The notes below the pieces were generated by a model. It was not told where the DNA came from. It saw only the letters and a list, made by a program, of their open reading frames with translations, and searched no databases. Shown here piece after piece: positions 12,930-23,597 of a DNA stretch of 39,425 nt. This stretch comes from Gammaproteobacteria bacterium (lineage in GTDB: Bacteria > Pseudomonadota > Gammaproteobacteria > Chromatiales > Chromatiaceae): assembly GCA_019136395.1 (NCBI GenBank), contig JAGVUH010000234.1:1-39425 (forward strand), given 5' to 3'. Made by a program: the position numbers and the translations under genes. Positions within the stretch are counted from its first letter, which is position 1; every line of letters starts with the position of its first letter.

Positions 12930-13514
12930 TCAGCGCATGACATAGACCAGGGGGAAGAGGATCAGCCACACCAGGTCCACCATGTGCCAGTACGAGGCCC
13001 CCGTTTCGACGCCGATATGGTCCCGGGCGTCATAGCCCCCCTGGCGGGCCTTGAGGGCCACCGCCGTGAGGATCACCAGGCCGAGGATGACGTGCATGAA
13101 GTGAAAGAAGGTCAGGGACAGGTAAAACATGTAGAAGGTGTTGGTGGACAGGGTGATGCCTTGGCCGAAGTGATGGGCGTATTCATGGCCCTTCACCCCC
13201 AGGAAGACGCAACCCATGGCGATGGCCAGGCCCAGCCAGGCGGCGCAGCGGCGGCCCTCGCCGCCGCGGATGGCGGCCACGGCCCGCACCACGAAATAGC
13301 TGCTGGTGATCAGGGCCAGGGTGTTGATCAGGGCCGCGCCACGATTCAGGGTCAACTGGTAGTCGTTGAACAGCGCGACGTGGTTCATGCGGGTGAAGGC
13401 ATAGGCGGCGAAGAAGACGGCGAAGACCGACAACTCCGCGAGGATGAAGATCCAGATCGCCAAGTCACCCGGTGGATAACGGGATTCCGCCGGGGCGCTT
13501 ACTGCCGTGCTCAT
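12930..13514 (-). CDS. norE: NorE-like cytochrome c oxidase subunit III family protein
   Basis: 194 residues with five membrane segments and the CoxIII-family motifs WIFILAELSVFAVFF, VKGHEYAHHF, YLSLTFFHFMHVILG and ASYWHMVDLVWLILFPLVYV. NorE lacks catalytic metals; mutants in other denitrifiers lower NO reductase activity. It is the first gene of norE-norF-norQ. An FNR-type box lies 61 nt before the ATG, giving a predicted leader of 26 nt. Confidence 0.9.
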   Translation of the reverse strand: MSTAVSAPAESRYPPGDLAIWIFILAELSVFAVFFAAYAFTRMNHVALFNDYQLTLNRGAALINTLALITSSYFVVRAVAAIRGGEGRRCAAWLGLAIAMGCVFLGVKGHEYAHHFGQGITLSTNTFYMFYLSLTFFHFMHVILGLVILTAVALKARQGGYDARDHIGVETGASYWHMVDLVWLILFPLVYVMR

Positions 13515-13546
13515 CGGGGAGGGTCCTGTGTTTTCGATAAAACAGC

Positions 13547-13588
13547 AGGTTAGGCAGACACCCCCGGTTATGCCTTGACCGAGATCAA
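13547..13588 (-). promoter_or_regulatory. FNR/DNR-type promoter of norE-norF-norQ
   Basis: The palindrome TTGACCGAGATCAA (13575-13588) is identical to that of norD. The minus-strand hexamer TAACCT (13547-13552) is centred exactly 32 bp from its centre. The TTAGGCAG block beside the -10 is shared with the norD promoter. The box directly abuts the 36-bp tandem repeats. Confidence 0.75.
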
Positions 13589-13706
13589 CCGGCCCCGGTC
13601 AGGGGGCCGCTGCCGGCGCTCCTACCGGCCCTGTCAGGTGGCCGAAACCCGGTGCTCCCACCGGCTCCGGTCAGGCAACCACTACCCCGCGCGCCAACCG
13701 GCCACG

Positions 13707-13735
<29 letters not shown>
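13588..13735. repeat. 36-bp imperfect tandem repeats overlapping the kinase stop codon
   Basis: Four units begin at 13588, 13624, 13660 and 13697 with the core ACCGGC(C/T)C(C/T)GGTCAG, then GGCCGCT- and CGGTGCTCC-like parts. Periods are 36, 36 and 37 bp. The fourth unit contains the end of the hybrid-kinase gene (its stop codon and Glu-Ala-Ala-Ala codons), so the array may have grown from that gene end. Confidence 0.75.
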
Positions 13736-16613
<2,878 letters not shown>

Positions 16614-16722
16614 GTCGGGGATGCGGGGCGGTTGTTGGCGGTTGGGTATGATGAATGGCGCTGAAGCCGGCGCGTTCGAGAGCGGGTTCTCGGTATGGTC
16701 AGGGTACGACGCCGCGCCGGGC

Positions 16723-16764
16723 TTGACCTTGATCAAGGGCAAGGGGCGGTCGGGCCTTTAGTTT
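16723..16764 (+). promoter_or_regulatory. FNR/DNR-type promoter of the nirC-nirF operon
   Basis: The palindrome TTGACCTTGATCAA (16723-16736) is followed by TAGTTT (16759-16764), centred exactly 32 bp downstream. No such hexamer is found at this distance toward the kinase gene, so I assign it to the plus strand. Predicted transcript start is near 16771, giving a leader of about 138 nt. Confidence 0.7.
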
Positions 16765-16787
16765 AGCCCCTGGCAAGTCCCGCTGGA

Positions 16788-16817
16788 CAACCCCGCCTGG
16801 GGCCGAGAGCGGGGTTG
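16788..16817 (+). other. Hairpin in the nirC leader
   Basis: CAACCCCGC (16788-16796) pairs perfectly with GCGGGGTTG (16809-16817) across a 12-nt loop. It lies about 17 nt after the predicted transcript start. It may stabilise or attenuate the mRNA; no U run follows. Confidence 0.5.
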
Positions 16818-16908
16818 CCGGTTCGCCCAAGGTCTTCCGGCAGGATTCAGGCTTGTCGAAACAAGGGGTTGCCAATCTTTTCAGGCCAGATCGTCAGGAG
16901 TTGCAGCG

Positions 16909-17316
16909 ATGTCCCGCATGCTGAATGGGTTGCTGGGTTGGATCGCCGGTACGGCGGTGGTCTTCGCCCTGTTTTCGGCGGCCAGCCTGGCGGCATTGAC
17001 GGCGCTGGCGGCGGTGAGCCCCACCGCCCTCGATCCCACCCCAATGTACGCGGCCTCGTCCGCCGTGGCCCCGGATCGGGCGGTGGTTCTGCGTCACCTG
17101 CTGATCCAGGACTGCGGTTCCTGTCACGGCCTGACCCTGGGGGGCGGCCTGGGGCCACCCTTGCAACGCCAGTCCCTGTCGGACAAGCCGGTACCCTATC
17201 TGGCCGCCATCATCCTCCATGGCCGTCCCGGCACCGCCATGCCCCCCTGGTCCGCCTTTCTGACCGCGCCGGAGGGGGAATGGCTGGCCCGGGAACTGAA
17301 GGGAGAAAATCCGTGA
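16909..17316 (+). CDS. nirC: NirC-like periplasmic monoheme c-type cytochrome
   Basis: 135 residues with an N-terminal hydrophobic segment (about 8-37) that is a signal peptide or anchor, one heme c site CGSCH at 69-73, and Met111 in GTAMPPW as likely sixth ligand. NirC cytochromes are made with the nir genes and can pass electrons to NirS or take part in heme d1 steps. AGGAG at 16896-16900 is 8 nt before the ATG. The stop overlaps the nirF GTG start (GTGA), so the two are translationally coupled. The general class is sure; the name nirC rests on size and neighbours. Confidence 0.8.
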   Translation: MSRMLNGLLGWIAGTAVVFALFSAASLAALTALAAVSPTALDPTPMYAASSAVAPDRAVVLRHLLIQDCGSCHGLTLGGGLGPPLQRQSLSDKPVPYLAAIILHGRPGTAMPPWSAFLTAPEGEWLARELKGENP

Positions 17317-18743
17317 CACGAGCGACGCCACTCCTCCGGACTTTGGCCTTGGCCCTGGCCCGGTTCGCAACCTTGTCATTGTCATTGACGCTGACTTTGT
17401 CCCTGGCCGCCCCGGCGGCGCAGACTCGGGCTCAGGAACAGCACCCCGATCAGACGCAAAAAACGCTTGAGGCACAACACCAAGCTCTGACTCAGGAACC
17501 TAATCAGGCCCAACCCCAGTACCAAGCCTGGAGCCAGGGCGTGACCTCCTCTCAAGCCGGAACGGTTGCGGATGACCGGGATGGCAGCACCTCAGCCGAG
17601 TCCGGAGGCGCCAATACCATTCCCTGTCCGCCCCCGCGTGGCACAGGAGATCTGGGCATCATCGTCGAGCGTGCCTCGGGTTCCCTGCTGCTGATCGAAA
17701 CCACCGGGAACAGCGTCCTGGCGCGGATCGAGGGCCTGGGGGACCTGTCCCACGCCTCGGCGGTCTTCTCCCGCGACGGGCGCTACGCCTATGTCTTCGG
17801 CCGCGATGGGGGGCTGACCCAGGTCGACCTGCTGGCGGCACGGGTAGTCAACCGCGTGATCCAGTCCGGCAACGCCATCGGCGGGGCCATCTCGCAGAAC
17901 GGCCGGCTCATCGCCGTGGCCAATTACGAACCCGGCGGGGTGCGGGTCTTCGACGCCGCAACCCTGGAACAAGTGGCCGACATACCCGCCGTTTACGCCC
18001 CGGACAAGCCGGCTTCCAAGGCAGTGGGCCTGGTGGATGCCCCCGGCCAGCGCTTCGTCTTCAGCCTTTGGGATGGTGGGGAGATCTGGGTCGCCGATCT
18101 CGCCAACCCCGCCCAGCCCCGGGTCAGCCGTTTTAAGGACATCGGCAAGCAACCCTACGATGACCTCATCACCCCCGACGGGCGCTATTACCTGGCCGGC
18201 CTCTTTGGCGAGGATGGTCTGGCCCTGCTGGACCTCTGGCATCCGGAGCTGGGCGTTAAGCGCGTCCTCCCCGGCTATGGCCGCGGCGAGCAGCCCCTGC
18301 CGGTGTACAAGATGCCCCACCTGGAGGGCTGGGCGGTGGCGGGGCGGCGGGTCTTCGTCCCCGCCATCGGCCGCCACGAGGTGCTGGTGATCGACATGGA
18401 CACCTGGACCGAGGTGGGCCGCGTCCCGGTGGCGGGCCAGCCGGTCTTCGTCATGGCCCGGCCCGACGGCCGCCAGATCTGGGTGAATTTCGCCCTTCCA
18501 GACAATGACCGGGTCCAGGTCATCGACGCCGAGCGCCTGGCCATCGTCCAGGAACTGCGCCCCGGCAAGGCCGTGCTGCACCTGGAATTCGAACCCCGGG
18601 GTGAGGAGGTCTGGCTGTCGGTGCGCGACGAGGACCGGGTGGAGGTTTACGACACCCAGACCTTCACCCGGGTCGCCAGCCTGCCGGCCAGCAAGCCCAG
18701 CGGCATCTTTCTCACCGACCGCGCGCATCGCACCGGGTTCTGA
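17313..18743 (+). CDS. nirF: NirF, periplasmic heme d1 biosynthesis protein
   Basis: 476 residues from a GTG overlapping the nirC stop. Residues 1-40 form a signal peptide with an Ala-X-Ala-type cleavage region and no obvious lipobox. Residues about 42-110 are a glutamine-rich, low-complexity stretch not usual in NirF, whose members are nearer 390-400 residues. The rest is an eight-bladed propeller like the d1 domain of NirS (LIVERASGSLLLIE-type start, HASAVFSRDGRYAYVFGRDG, AVANYEPGG, RQIWVNFA). NirF is needed for heme d1 formation, probably acting on a late intermediate in the periplasm with NirN and NirS. Second gene of the operon; the following nirG-like gene starts 163 nt later. Confidence 0.92.
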   Translation: MTRATPLLRTLALALARFATLSLSLTLTLSLAAPAAQTRAQEQHPDQTQKTLEAQHQALTQEPNQAQPQYQAWSQGVTSSQAGTVADDRDGSTSAESGGANTIPCPPPRGTGDLGIIVERASGSLLLIETTGNSVLARIEGLGDLSHASAVFSRDGRYAYVFGRDGGLTQVDLLAARVVNRVIQSGNAIGGAISQNGRLIAVANYEPGGVRVFDAATLEQVADIPAVYAPDKPASKAVGLVDAPGQRFVFSLWDGGEIWVADLANPAQPRVSRFKDIGKQPYDDLITPDGRYYLAGLFGEDGLALLDLWHPELGVKRVLPGYGRGEQPLPVYKMPHLEGWAVAGRRVFVPAIGRHEVLVIDMDTWTEVGRVPVAGQPVFVMARPDGRQIWVNFALPDNDRVQVIDAERLAIVQELRPGKAVLHLEFEPRGEEVWLSVRDEDRVEVYDTQTFTRVASLPASKPSGIFLTDRAHRTGF

Positions 18744-18906
18744 TGGCCATCCGCCCTGATCTGTTCCTTGCCGGCTCGACCGTGTTTCGGACGTGTCGCG
18801 TTGATTCGGTAACCCCTCGCCCAAGCCGACGTGATGGCCGGCTGATTCCCTGCCCAGATCGAGTCGGTTCGGTCCGGCAATGGCGATTTGGTATCCGCAC
18901 ACGCTC

Positions 18907-19383
18907 ATGACCACCACGCCGCTGCTCGACCGCCTGGATCACCTGGATCGCCGGCTGCTGGATGAGTTCCAGGCCGGCATCCCGCTTGTCGCCCGGCCCT
19001 TCGCCCGGATGGGGGAGCAACTGGGCCTCAGTGATGCTGAGGTGATCGCCCGCCTGCGGCGCCTCACGGAGGCCGGCGCCGTGAGTCGTGTCGGCCCCGT
19101 CTTCCGGCCCAAGCAGGTGGGGGCTAGCACCCTGGCCGCCATGGCGGTCCCGCCGGAGCGGCTCACCGAGGTGGCGGCCCTGGTCAGCGCCTATCCGGAG
19201 GTCAATCACAACTACGAGCGGGAGCACCACTTCAATCTCTGGTTCGTCCTGACGGCGCCGGATCAGGCCAGCCTGGAGCGGGTGCGCGACGAGATCGGGC
19301 GGCGCGCCGGACTGCCGGTGCTGGATCTGCCCATGCTGGCGGAATATCACATCGACCTGGGGTTTCCATTGCAATGGACCTGA
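18907..19383 (+). CDS. nirG: Siroheme decarboxylase subunit of the NirD/NirG type
   Basis: 158 residues from the ATG at 18907 (an in-frame ATG at 18880 would add nine residues). It has an Lrp/AsnC-like fold: helix-turn-helix-like half (LLDEFQAGIPLVARPF, AVSRVGPVFRPKQVG) and ferredoxin-like half (LAAMAVPPERL, YPEVNHNYEREH, FNLWFVLTAPD, AEYHIDLGFPL). These proteins decarboxylate siroheme to didecarboxysiroheme on the way to heme d1 and act as complexes with the NirL/H type. As a NirDL fusion lies downstream, this single-domain member is most likely NirG. There is no likely DNA-binding regulatory role despite the fold. Confidence 0.82.
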   Translation: MTTTPLLDRLDHLDRRLLDEFQAGIPLVARPFARMGEQLGLSDAEVIARLRRLTEAGAVSRVGPVFRPKQVGASTLAAMAVPPERLTEVAALVSAYPEVNHNYEREHHFNLWFVLTAPDQASLERVRDEIGRRAGLPVLDLPMLAEYHIDLGFPLQWT

Positions 19384-19448
19384 AGCCTTTCACCGGGAAC
19401 TTTCTGGGCCTTGGCGTCAAAGTCACGGGAATATCTTTGATTATCAGT

Positions 19449-19580
19449 GGTTTGGCTTGCCGCCTCATGCCAGTTTGTGTGAAACACCCCGGCAAAGCCG
19501 TTCATCTACTGGGGTGTGGCTGGCCCTTCATGACGGTTCGCGTGAACCGCATCACCGACATTTTTCATCACCAGGGTTGC
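19449..19580 (+). repeat. 63-bp imperfect tandem repeat between nirG and nirH
   Basis: About two copies with a 63-bp period. Paired landmarks: TTTGGCT/TGTGGCT, CATG at 19466 and 19529, GTTTGTGTGAA/GTTCGCGTGAA at 19473 and 19536, TTCATC at 19501 and 19564. The second copy holds a perfect hairpin CGGTTC-GCGT-GAACCG (19534-19549). The period is a multiple of three, and a frame from 19374 to 19604 is open across it (see findings). Confidence 0.65.
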
Positions 19581-19593
19581 GGAAGGATTACTC

Positions 19594-20484
19594 ATGTTAT
19601 TTGACCCCGAATCCGATCCGCCCTTAAGGCCGCGCTCCAACACGAACGGCAACGAGAAAGCCACTACGGACTCGGCCCTGATCCGGGCCATCCAGGGGGG
19701 GCTGCCCCTGGTGGAGCGGCCCTTCGCCGCCATCGCCGCCGAACTGGGCTGGACCGAGGAGGCGGTGATCGAACGTATCCGTGCCCTCCAGGCCCAGGGT
19801 GCCATCAAGCGCCTAGGGGTGGTGGTCCGCCATCAGGAGTTGGGCTACGGCGCCAACGCCATGGTGGTGTGGGATCTGCCCGACGCCCAGGTGGACGCCC
19901 TGGGCCAGCGCATCGGCGCGCTGCCCTTCGTCACCCTCTGCTATCGACGGCCGCGGCGCCCGCCGACGTGGCCCTACAACCTCTTCACCATGATCCACGG
20001 CCGTGATCGTGCCGCGGTCCTGACTCAGGTGGCGCGACTCCAGACCGATCTGGAGAGGGAGCTGGGTCCCCTGGACAACGCGGTGCTCTTCAGTGGCCAG
20101 CGCTTCAAGCAACGAGGCGCCTTCTACCGCGCCGCGGCCTCAGCCGCATCCGTAACCGCATCCACCGGTGCCGTCGCCGTCGCCGGCGCCGACCCGAGTG
20201 CCAGGGTCGATCTCACGCCGGGGTGGCAGCCTGAACTTGCGGGCGAGGGGGAGACGGGTGGAGAGGGCCATGGCAAGGACCTGACCCTTCCTCCCTGGCC
20301 CACGCCCAGGCCTAGCCAAAAGTCCAAATCTAAGCCCAACTCCAAGGTCATGAGGATTTTCAGGCCGAACTCCCTTGCCACCGCGGAGCCCCTGCCGGGT
20401 GCCAAGCCAGCGACCAATCCGCAAGCTCCCGCAGCCCCTTTTTCCTCCTGGTCCTTGACCCTTGGCCACGATCTACCCGCATGA
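19594..20484 (+). CDS. nirH: Siroheme decarboxylase subunit of the NirL/NirH type, with long C-terminal tail
   Basis: 296 residues; the family core ends near residue 175. The core shows AIKRLGVVVRHQELG, NAMVVWDLPDAQ, CYRRPRRPPTWPYNLFTMIHG and the final FSGQRFKQRG typical of the NirL/NirH branch of siroheme decarboxylases (usual length about 160-175). Residues 181-296 are a proline/alanine/lysine-rich tail with no likeness to the family. GGAAGG precedes the ATG. The stop overlaps the start of nirDL (ATGA). It should form a decarboxylase complex with the NirG-like protein. Confidence 0.82.
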   Translation: MLFDPESDPPLRPRSNTNGNEKATTDSALIRAIQGGLPLVERPFAAIAAELGWTEEAVIERIRALQAQGAIKRLGVVVRHQELGYGANAMVVWDLPDAQVDALGQRIGALPFVTLCYRRPRRPPTWPYNLFTMIHGRDRAAVLTQVARLQTDLERELGPLDNAVLFSGQRFKQRGAFYRAAASAASVTASTGAVAVAGADPSARVDLTPGWQPELAGEGETGGEGHGKDLTLPPWPTPRPSQKSKSKPNSKVMRIFRPNSLATAEPLPGAKPATNPQAPAAPFSSWSLTLGHDLPA

Positions 20485-21782
20485 GTGCCAGGATCAGGAC
20501 TGATGGCGCCGGGTACCAGGAGCGGGGCGAAGCCAGCTCCACCGCCCGGGCCTCGCGCGGAGCCAGCACTACAGCTCCAGCTCAGCACGAAGCTAACCCC
20601 ACCGCCCCCGCCCAGCACGAAGCCAGCCCCACCGCCCCGGCCTCGCCCGTCCCGCTAAGTGACCTGGAACGGCGCTTCATCAACCGCTATCAGGGTGGTT
20701 TCCCCTTGGTGGAGTGCCCCTTCGCGGCGGTCGCCGGGGAATTGGGTACCGACGAGCCGACCCTCATCGCGACCCTTCGCGGCCTGCTGGCGAGCGGAGT
20801 CCTCAGCCGCTTCGGCCCCCTGTTCGACGCCGAACGCCTCGGCGGGCGCTTCACCCTGGCGGCCATGGCCGTGCCGGAGGCCGATTTCGACCGGGTGGCC
20901 GCCCAGCTCGCCGCCCTACCGGAGGTCGCCCATAACTATCGCCGCGACCATGTCCTCAACATGTGGTTCGTGCTCGCCACCCCCAGTGAGCTGGGCCTGC
21001 GGGAGGTCCTGGGGCAGATCCGGGACCTGACGGGACTGGAGGTGCTGGATTTCCCCAAGCTGGCGGAATACCACTTGGGCTTCTGGCTGCACCTGGATGA
21101 GGATGGCGGGCTGGGGATCAGGCGCTGGGAGCGGACGGCTGAGGATGGACAGCATGACTCCGGCTCTGGCGCTCTGTCCTCTGACAAGCTGCCAGGACCC
21201 TTCGCCCTGGCGGGGGATGAGGGGGGCAAGGGCCAGTTAGGGGACCCGGAGGCATCCGCTTTAGAAAAGGACAACCCCCTGGACCTGGCCCTGGTGACGG
21301 GCACCCAGGGCGGCCTGCCCCTGGTGGCGGAACCCTACGCCGCCATCGCCCGTGAGCTTGGGGTGTCTTCCGCCCGGGTTCGGCGCGGGCTGGCCACCAT
21401 GCTGGAGCGGGGGGCCATCCGGCGTATCGGCGCCGTGCCCAACCACTATCGCCTGGGGCTGCGGGGCAACGGCATGACCGTCTGGGATATCGAGGATGAG
21501 GCCGTCGATCGCCTGGGGGCCGCCATCGCCGCCCTCGAGGGCGTCAGCCATTGTTACCGCCGTCCGCGCCGTCCGCCCCTCTGGCCCTACAACCTCTTCG
21601 CCATGCTCCACGGGCGGGACCGGGACGAGGTGCGCGCCGCCGCGGCCCGGGTCGCGGCCCTGGTCGCCGGCCATTGCCGAGGTCACGACATCCTCTTCAG
21701 CCAGGCGGTGCTGAAAAAGACCGGGCTGCGCTTCGCCGGCGCCCGGCAAGACTCCGCTGGCATCTCCCCTGAGAGGTCATGA
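20481..21782 (+). CDS. nirDL: NirDL fusion, siroheme decarboxylase
   Basis: 433 residues. Residues 1-60 are low complexity with 10-residue tandem repeats (TAPAQHEANP, TAPAQHEASP, TAPASP). Residues about 61-205 are a NirD-type domain (RFINRYQGGFPLVECPF, LSRFGPLFDAERLGG, HNYRRDH, AEYHLGFWLH). Residues about 206-265 are an acidic glycine-rich linker. Residues about 266-420 are a NirL-type domain (RRIGAVPNHYRLG, CYRRPRRPPLWPYNLFAMLHG, ILFSQAVLKKTGLRF). NirDL fusions are known from several denitrifiers; usual ones are about 330 residues, so the head and linker are extra. It completes the set that turns siroheme into didecarboxysiroheme. Translationally coupled to nirH. Confidence 0.88.
   Translation: MSARIRTDGAGYQERGEASSTARASRGASTTAPAQHEANPTAPAQHEASPTAPASPVPLSDLERRFINRYQGGFPLVECPFAAVAGELGTDEPTLIATLRGLLASGVLSRFGPLFDAERLGGRFTLAAMAVPEADFDRVAAQLAALPEVAHNYRRDHVLNMWFVLATPSELGLREVLGQIRDLTGLEVLDFPKLAEYHLGFWLHLDEDGGLGIRRWERTAEDGQHDSGSGALSSDKLPGPFALAGDEGGKGQLGDPEASALEKDNPLDLALVTGTQGGLPLVAEPYAAIARELGVSSARVRRGLATMLERGAIRRIGAVPNHYRLGLRGNGMTVWDIEDEAVDRLGAAIAALEGVSHCYRRPRRPPLWPYNLFAMLHGRDRDEVRAAAARVAALVAGHCRGHDILFSQAVLKKTGLRFAGARQDSAGISPERS
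20571..20648 (+). repeat. 30-bp tandem repeat inside nirDL
   Basis: About 2.6 units of 30 bp coding for TAPAQHEANP, TAPAQHEASP and TAPASP. The copies differ mostly at silent positions, which suggests the repeat is not brand-new and that the frame has been kept. Confidence 0.75.
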
Positions 21783-21841
21783 GAGAAGCCTTCATGTGGA
21801 AGCTGAAGTTCCTGATCGACAGTGAGATAGCCAGCAAAAAT

Positions 21842-21961
21842 CCTTGGAAAGTATTTGTTCAGACCCCTCGCGTACGCGGAGGGCTTCGGTGGACTCTTTA
21901 CTCCCTCCCCCCTGGTGGGGGAGGGTTGGGGAGAGGGGGGTCTGAACGGGTACCTTGGAAA
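21842..21961. repeat. MITE-like palindromic element between nirDL and nirJ
   Basis: Terminal inverted repeats GTTCAGACCCC (21857-21867) and GGGGTCTGAAC (21937-21947) enclose a perfect internal hairpin CCCTCCCCC/GGGGGAGGG (21903-21911 with 21917-21925). The 9-bp word CCTTGGAAA occurs on both sides at 21842-21850 and 21953-21961, like a target duplication except for 5-6 extra bases on each side. The 266-bp gap holds no convincing gene. Confidence 0.65.
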
Positions 21962-22048
21962 AGAGGCCGGTTTCTTCAACGGCACTCACAGCCCCCTGGA
22001 TTTCGTTAGTCCCCGTTATCCCTCAATCCCCCCCCAGGACCGACCCCG

Positions 22049-23197
22049 ATGTTCCGCCTGAGCCGTTACCTTCAGCTTCTCGCCAACCCGGACCGCCTGG
22101 CCAGGGCAGCCGCCGCCGCGCCGGAAAGGCCCAGCGGGCCGGTGGTGATCTGGAACCTGATCCGCCGCTGCAACCTGACCTGCGCCCATTGCTATTCCAC
22201 CTCCGCGGACAAGGACTTCGCCGGGGAGCTCACCACCGAAGAGGTCAAGGCCGTCATGGCCGACCTGCGCGCCTATGGGGTGCCGGTCCTGATCCTGTCC
22301 GGGGGCGAGCCGCTGATGCGGCCGGATATCTTCGAGCTGGCCCATCACGCCAAGTCCCTGGGTTTCTATCTCGCCTTGTCTACCAATGGCACCCTCATCG
22401 ATGAGGCCTTGGTGGAGCCCATCGCCGCGGTGGGCTTTGACTACCTGGGCATCAGCCTGGACGGCCTGGCCGCGACCCATGACGTCTTCCGTCGGCGTCA
22501 GGGCGCCTTTGCCGCCTCCCTCCAGGCCCTGCGCCTGTGCCGCGATGCCGGCCTCAAGGTCGGGATGCGCTTCACCCTGGCGCGGGACAATGCCCGGGAC
22601 CTGCCGGCGCTGCTGGATCTCATGGCGGAGGAGGGGATCCACAAGTTTTATCTCTCCCACCTGAACTACGCCGGTCGGGGCAACAAAAACAAGGATAAGG
22701 ACGCCCTGGTCGGCATGACCCGGGAGGCGATGGACCTGCTGATCAGGACCGGCTGGTCCCGGCTGCAACGCGGACAGCCGGTGGAACTGGTGACCGGCAA
22801 CAACGACGCGGATGGTGTCTATCTGCTCCACTGGGCGCGGCGGGAACTGCCGGAACGGGCGGAGGACCTGCGCCGGGTGCTGATCAACTGGGGCGGCAAT
22901 GCCTCGGGGGTGAACATCGCCAATATTGACAACCTGGGCCAGGTCCACCCGGATAGCTTCTGGTGGAACTACCCCCTGGGCAATGTCCGCGACCGGCCCT
23001 TCTCCGCCATCTGGGAGGACCGCACCGACCCCCTCATGGCCGGCCTCAAGCAGCGCCCCCGACCCGTCTCGGGCCGCTGCGCCGGCTGCGCCCATCTGGA
23101 CATCTGCAACGGCAACACCCGCACCCGCGCCTACCAGGTGTCGGGGGACATGTGGGGCGAGGACCCTGGCTGTTACCTGGATGACGCGGAAATATAG
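22049..23197 (+). CDS. nirJ: NirJ, radical SAM heme d1 biosynthesis enzyme
   Basis: 382 residues. The radical SAM cluster motif is Cys41-x3-Cys45-x2-Cys48 (RRCNLTCAHCYSTS), followed by the SAM-binding LSGGEPLMRPD. A C-terminal SPASM-like cysteine set (CAGCAHLDICNGNTR, GCYL) would bind a second Fe-S cluster. NirJ removes two propionate side chains of didecarboxysiroheme and forms the keto groups of heme d1. AGGA lies before the ATG. It follows nirDL by 266 bp with a MITE-like element between, so it may rely on read-through. Confidence 0.95.
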   Translation: MFRLSRYLQLLANPDRLARAAAAAPERPSGPVVIWNLIRRCNLTCAHCYSTSADKDFAGELTTEEVKAVMADLRAYGVPVLILSGGEPLMRPDIFELAHHAKSLGFYLALSTNGTLIDEALVEPIAAVGFDYLGISLDGLAATHDVFRRRQGAFAASLQALRLCRDAGLKVGMRFTLARDNARDLPALLDLMAEEGIHKFYLSHLNYAGRGNKNKDKDALVGMTREAMDLLIRTGWSRLQRGQPVELVTGNNDADGVYLLHWARRELPERAEDLRRVLINWGGNASGVNIANIDNLGQVHPDSFWWNYPLGNVRDRPFSAIWEDRTDPLMAGLKQRPRPVSGRCAGCAHLDICNGNTRTRAYQVSGDMWGEDPGCYLDDAEI

Positions 23198-23248
23198 TCA
23201 TCATGCAGACGCGACACCCGCGTCCCCCATCGACCTGGAATATCACCC

Positions 23249-23521
23249 ATGAAGAAACTCCTGTTAGCCGATACCTCCTCCCTCCACTCCCGACGGGGCC
23301 TTGGCCAGCGAGTGGCCTACGGCACGGCCCTGGCCTTCTACCTGGGCTCCGTTCTCTCCCTCACCATCCTCCTGGCCCAGATCGGGGACCTGGGCGGCGA
23401 GCACCCGGTGATCGCCAGCCTGGGGGCCAGCATCGTCTTCTTCATCGGCGGGGGGATCGTGCTGCACGTCATCGGCCGCGCCAACCTGCCCAGCCTGGGC
23501 TTTTCCCGGGAGCGCCGCTAG
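23249..23521 (+). CDS. Small membrane protein of unknown function downstream of nirJ
   Basis: 90 residues starting 51 nt after nirJ. Two hydrophobic helices are visible (about 24-44, LAFYLGSVLSLTILLAQIG; and 56-77, LGASIVFFIGGGIVLHVIG), joined by a short charged loop and ending in a basic tail. I recognise no family. Its place at the end of the nir set suggests a part in d1 insertion, transport or membrane attachment, but this is only inference. No clear ribosome binding site is seen. Confidence 0.6.
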   Translation: MKKLLLADTSSLHSRRGLGQRVAYGTALAFYLGSVLSLTILLAQIGDLGGEHPVIASLGASIVFFIGGGIVLHVIGRANLPSLGFSRERR

Positions 23522-23597
23522 GAGGAATTGCGGTCGTCAAACGGGGCCTGAGCCCCGGTCAAGTCTTCGATCTCCGCCGCCAATTGCTCGGCCTTGG

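Noticed and set aside
18801..18815. TTGATTCGGTAACC as another FNR-type box between nirF and nirG
   Set aside because: Only the left half matches; the right half lacks RTCAA, and no -10 lies at the right distance.
18907..21782. Lrp/AsnC-type transcription regulators
   Set aside because: The nirG, nirH and nirDL products have that fold, but their motifs (YHIDLGFPL, WPYNLF, CYRRPRRPP) and their place mark them as siroheme decarboxylases.
21779..22009. 76-codon frame between nirDL and nirJ
   Set aside because: Most of it runs through the MITE-like palindrome; the protein has no family features.
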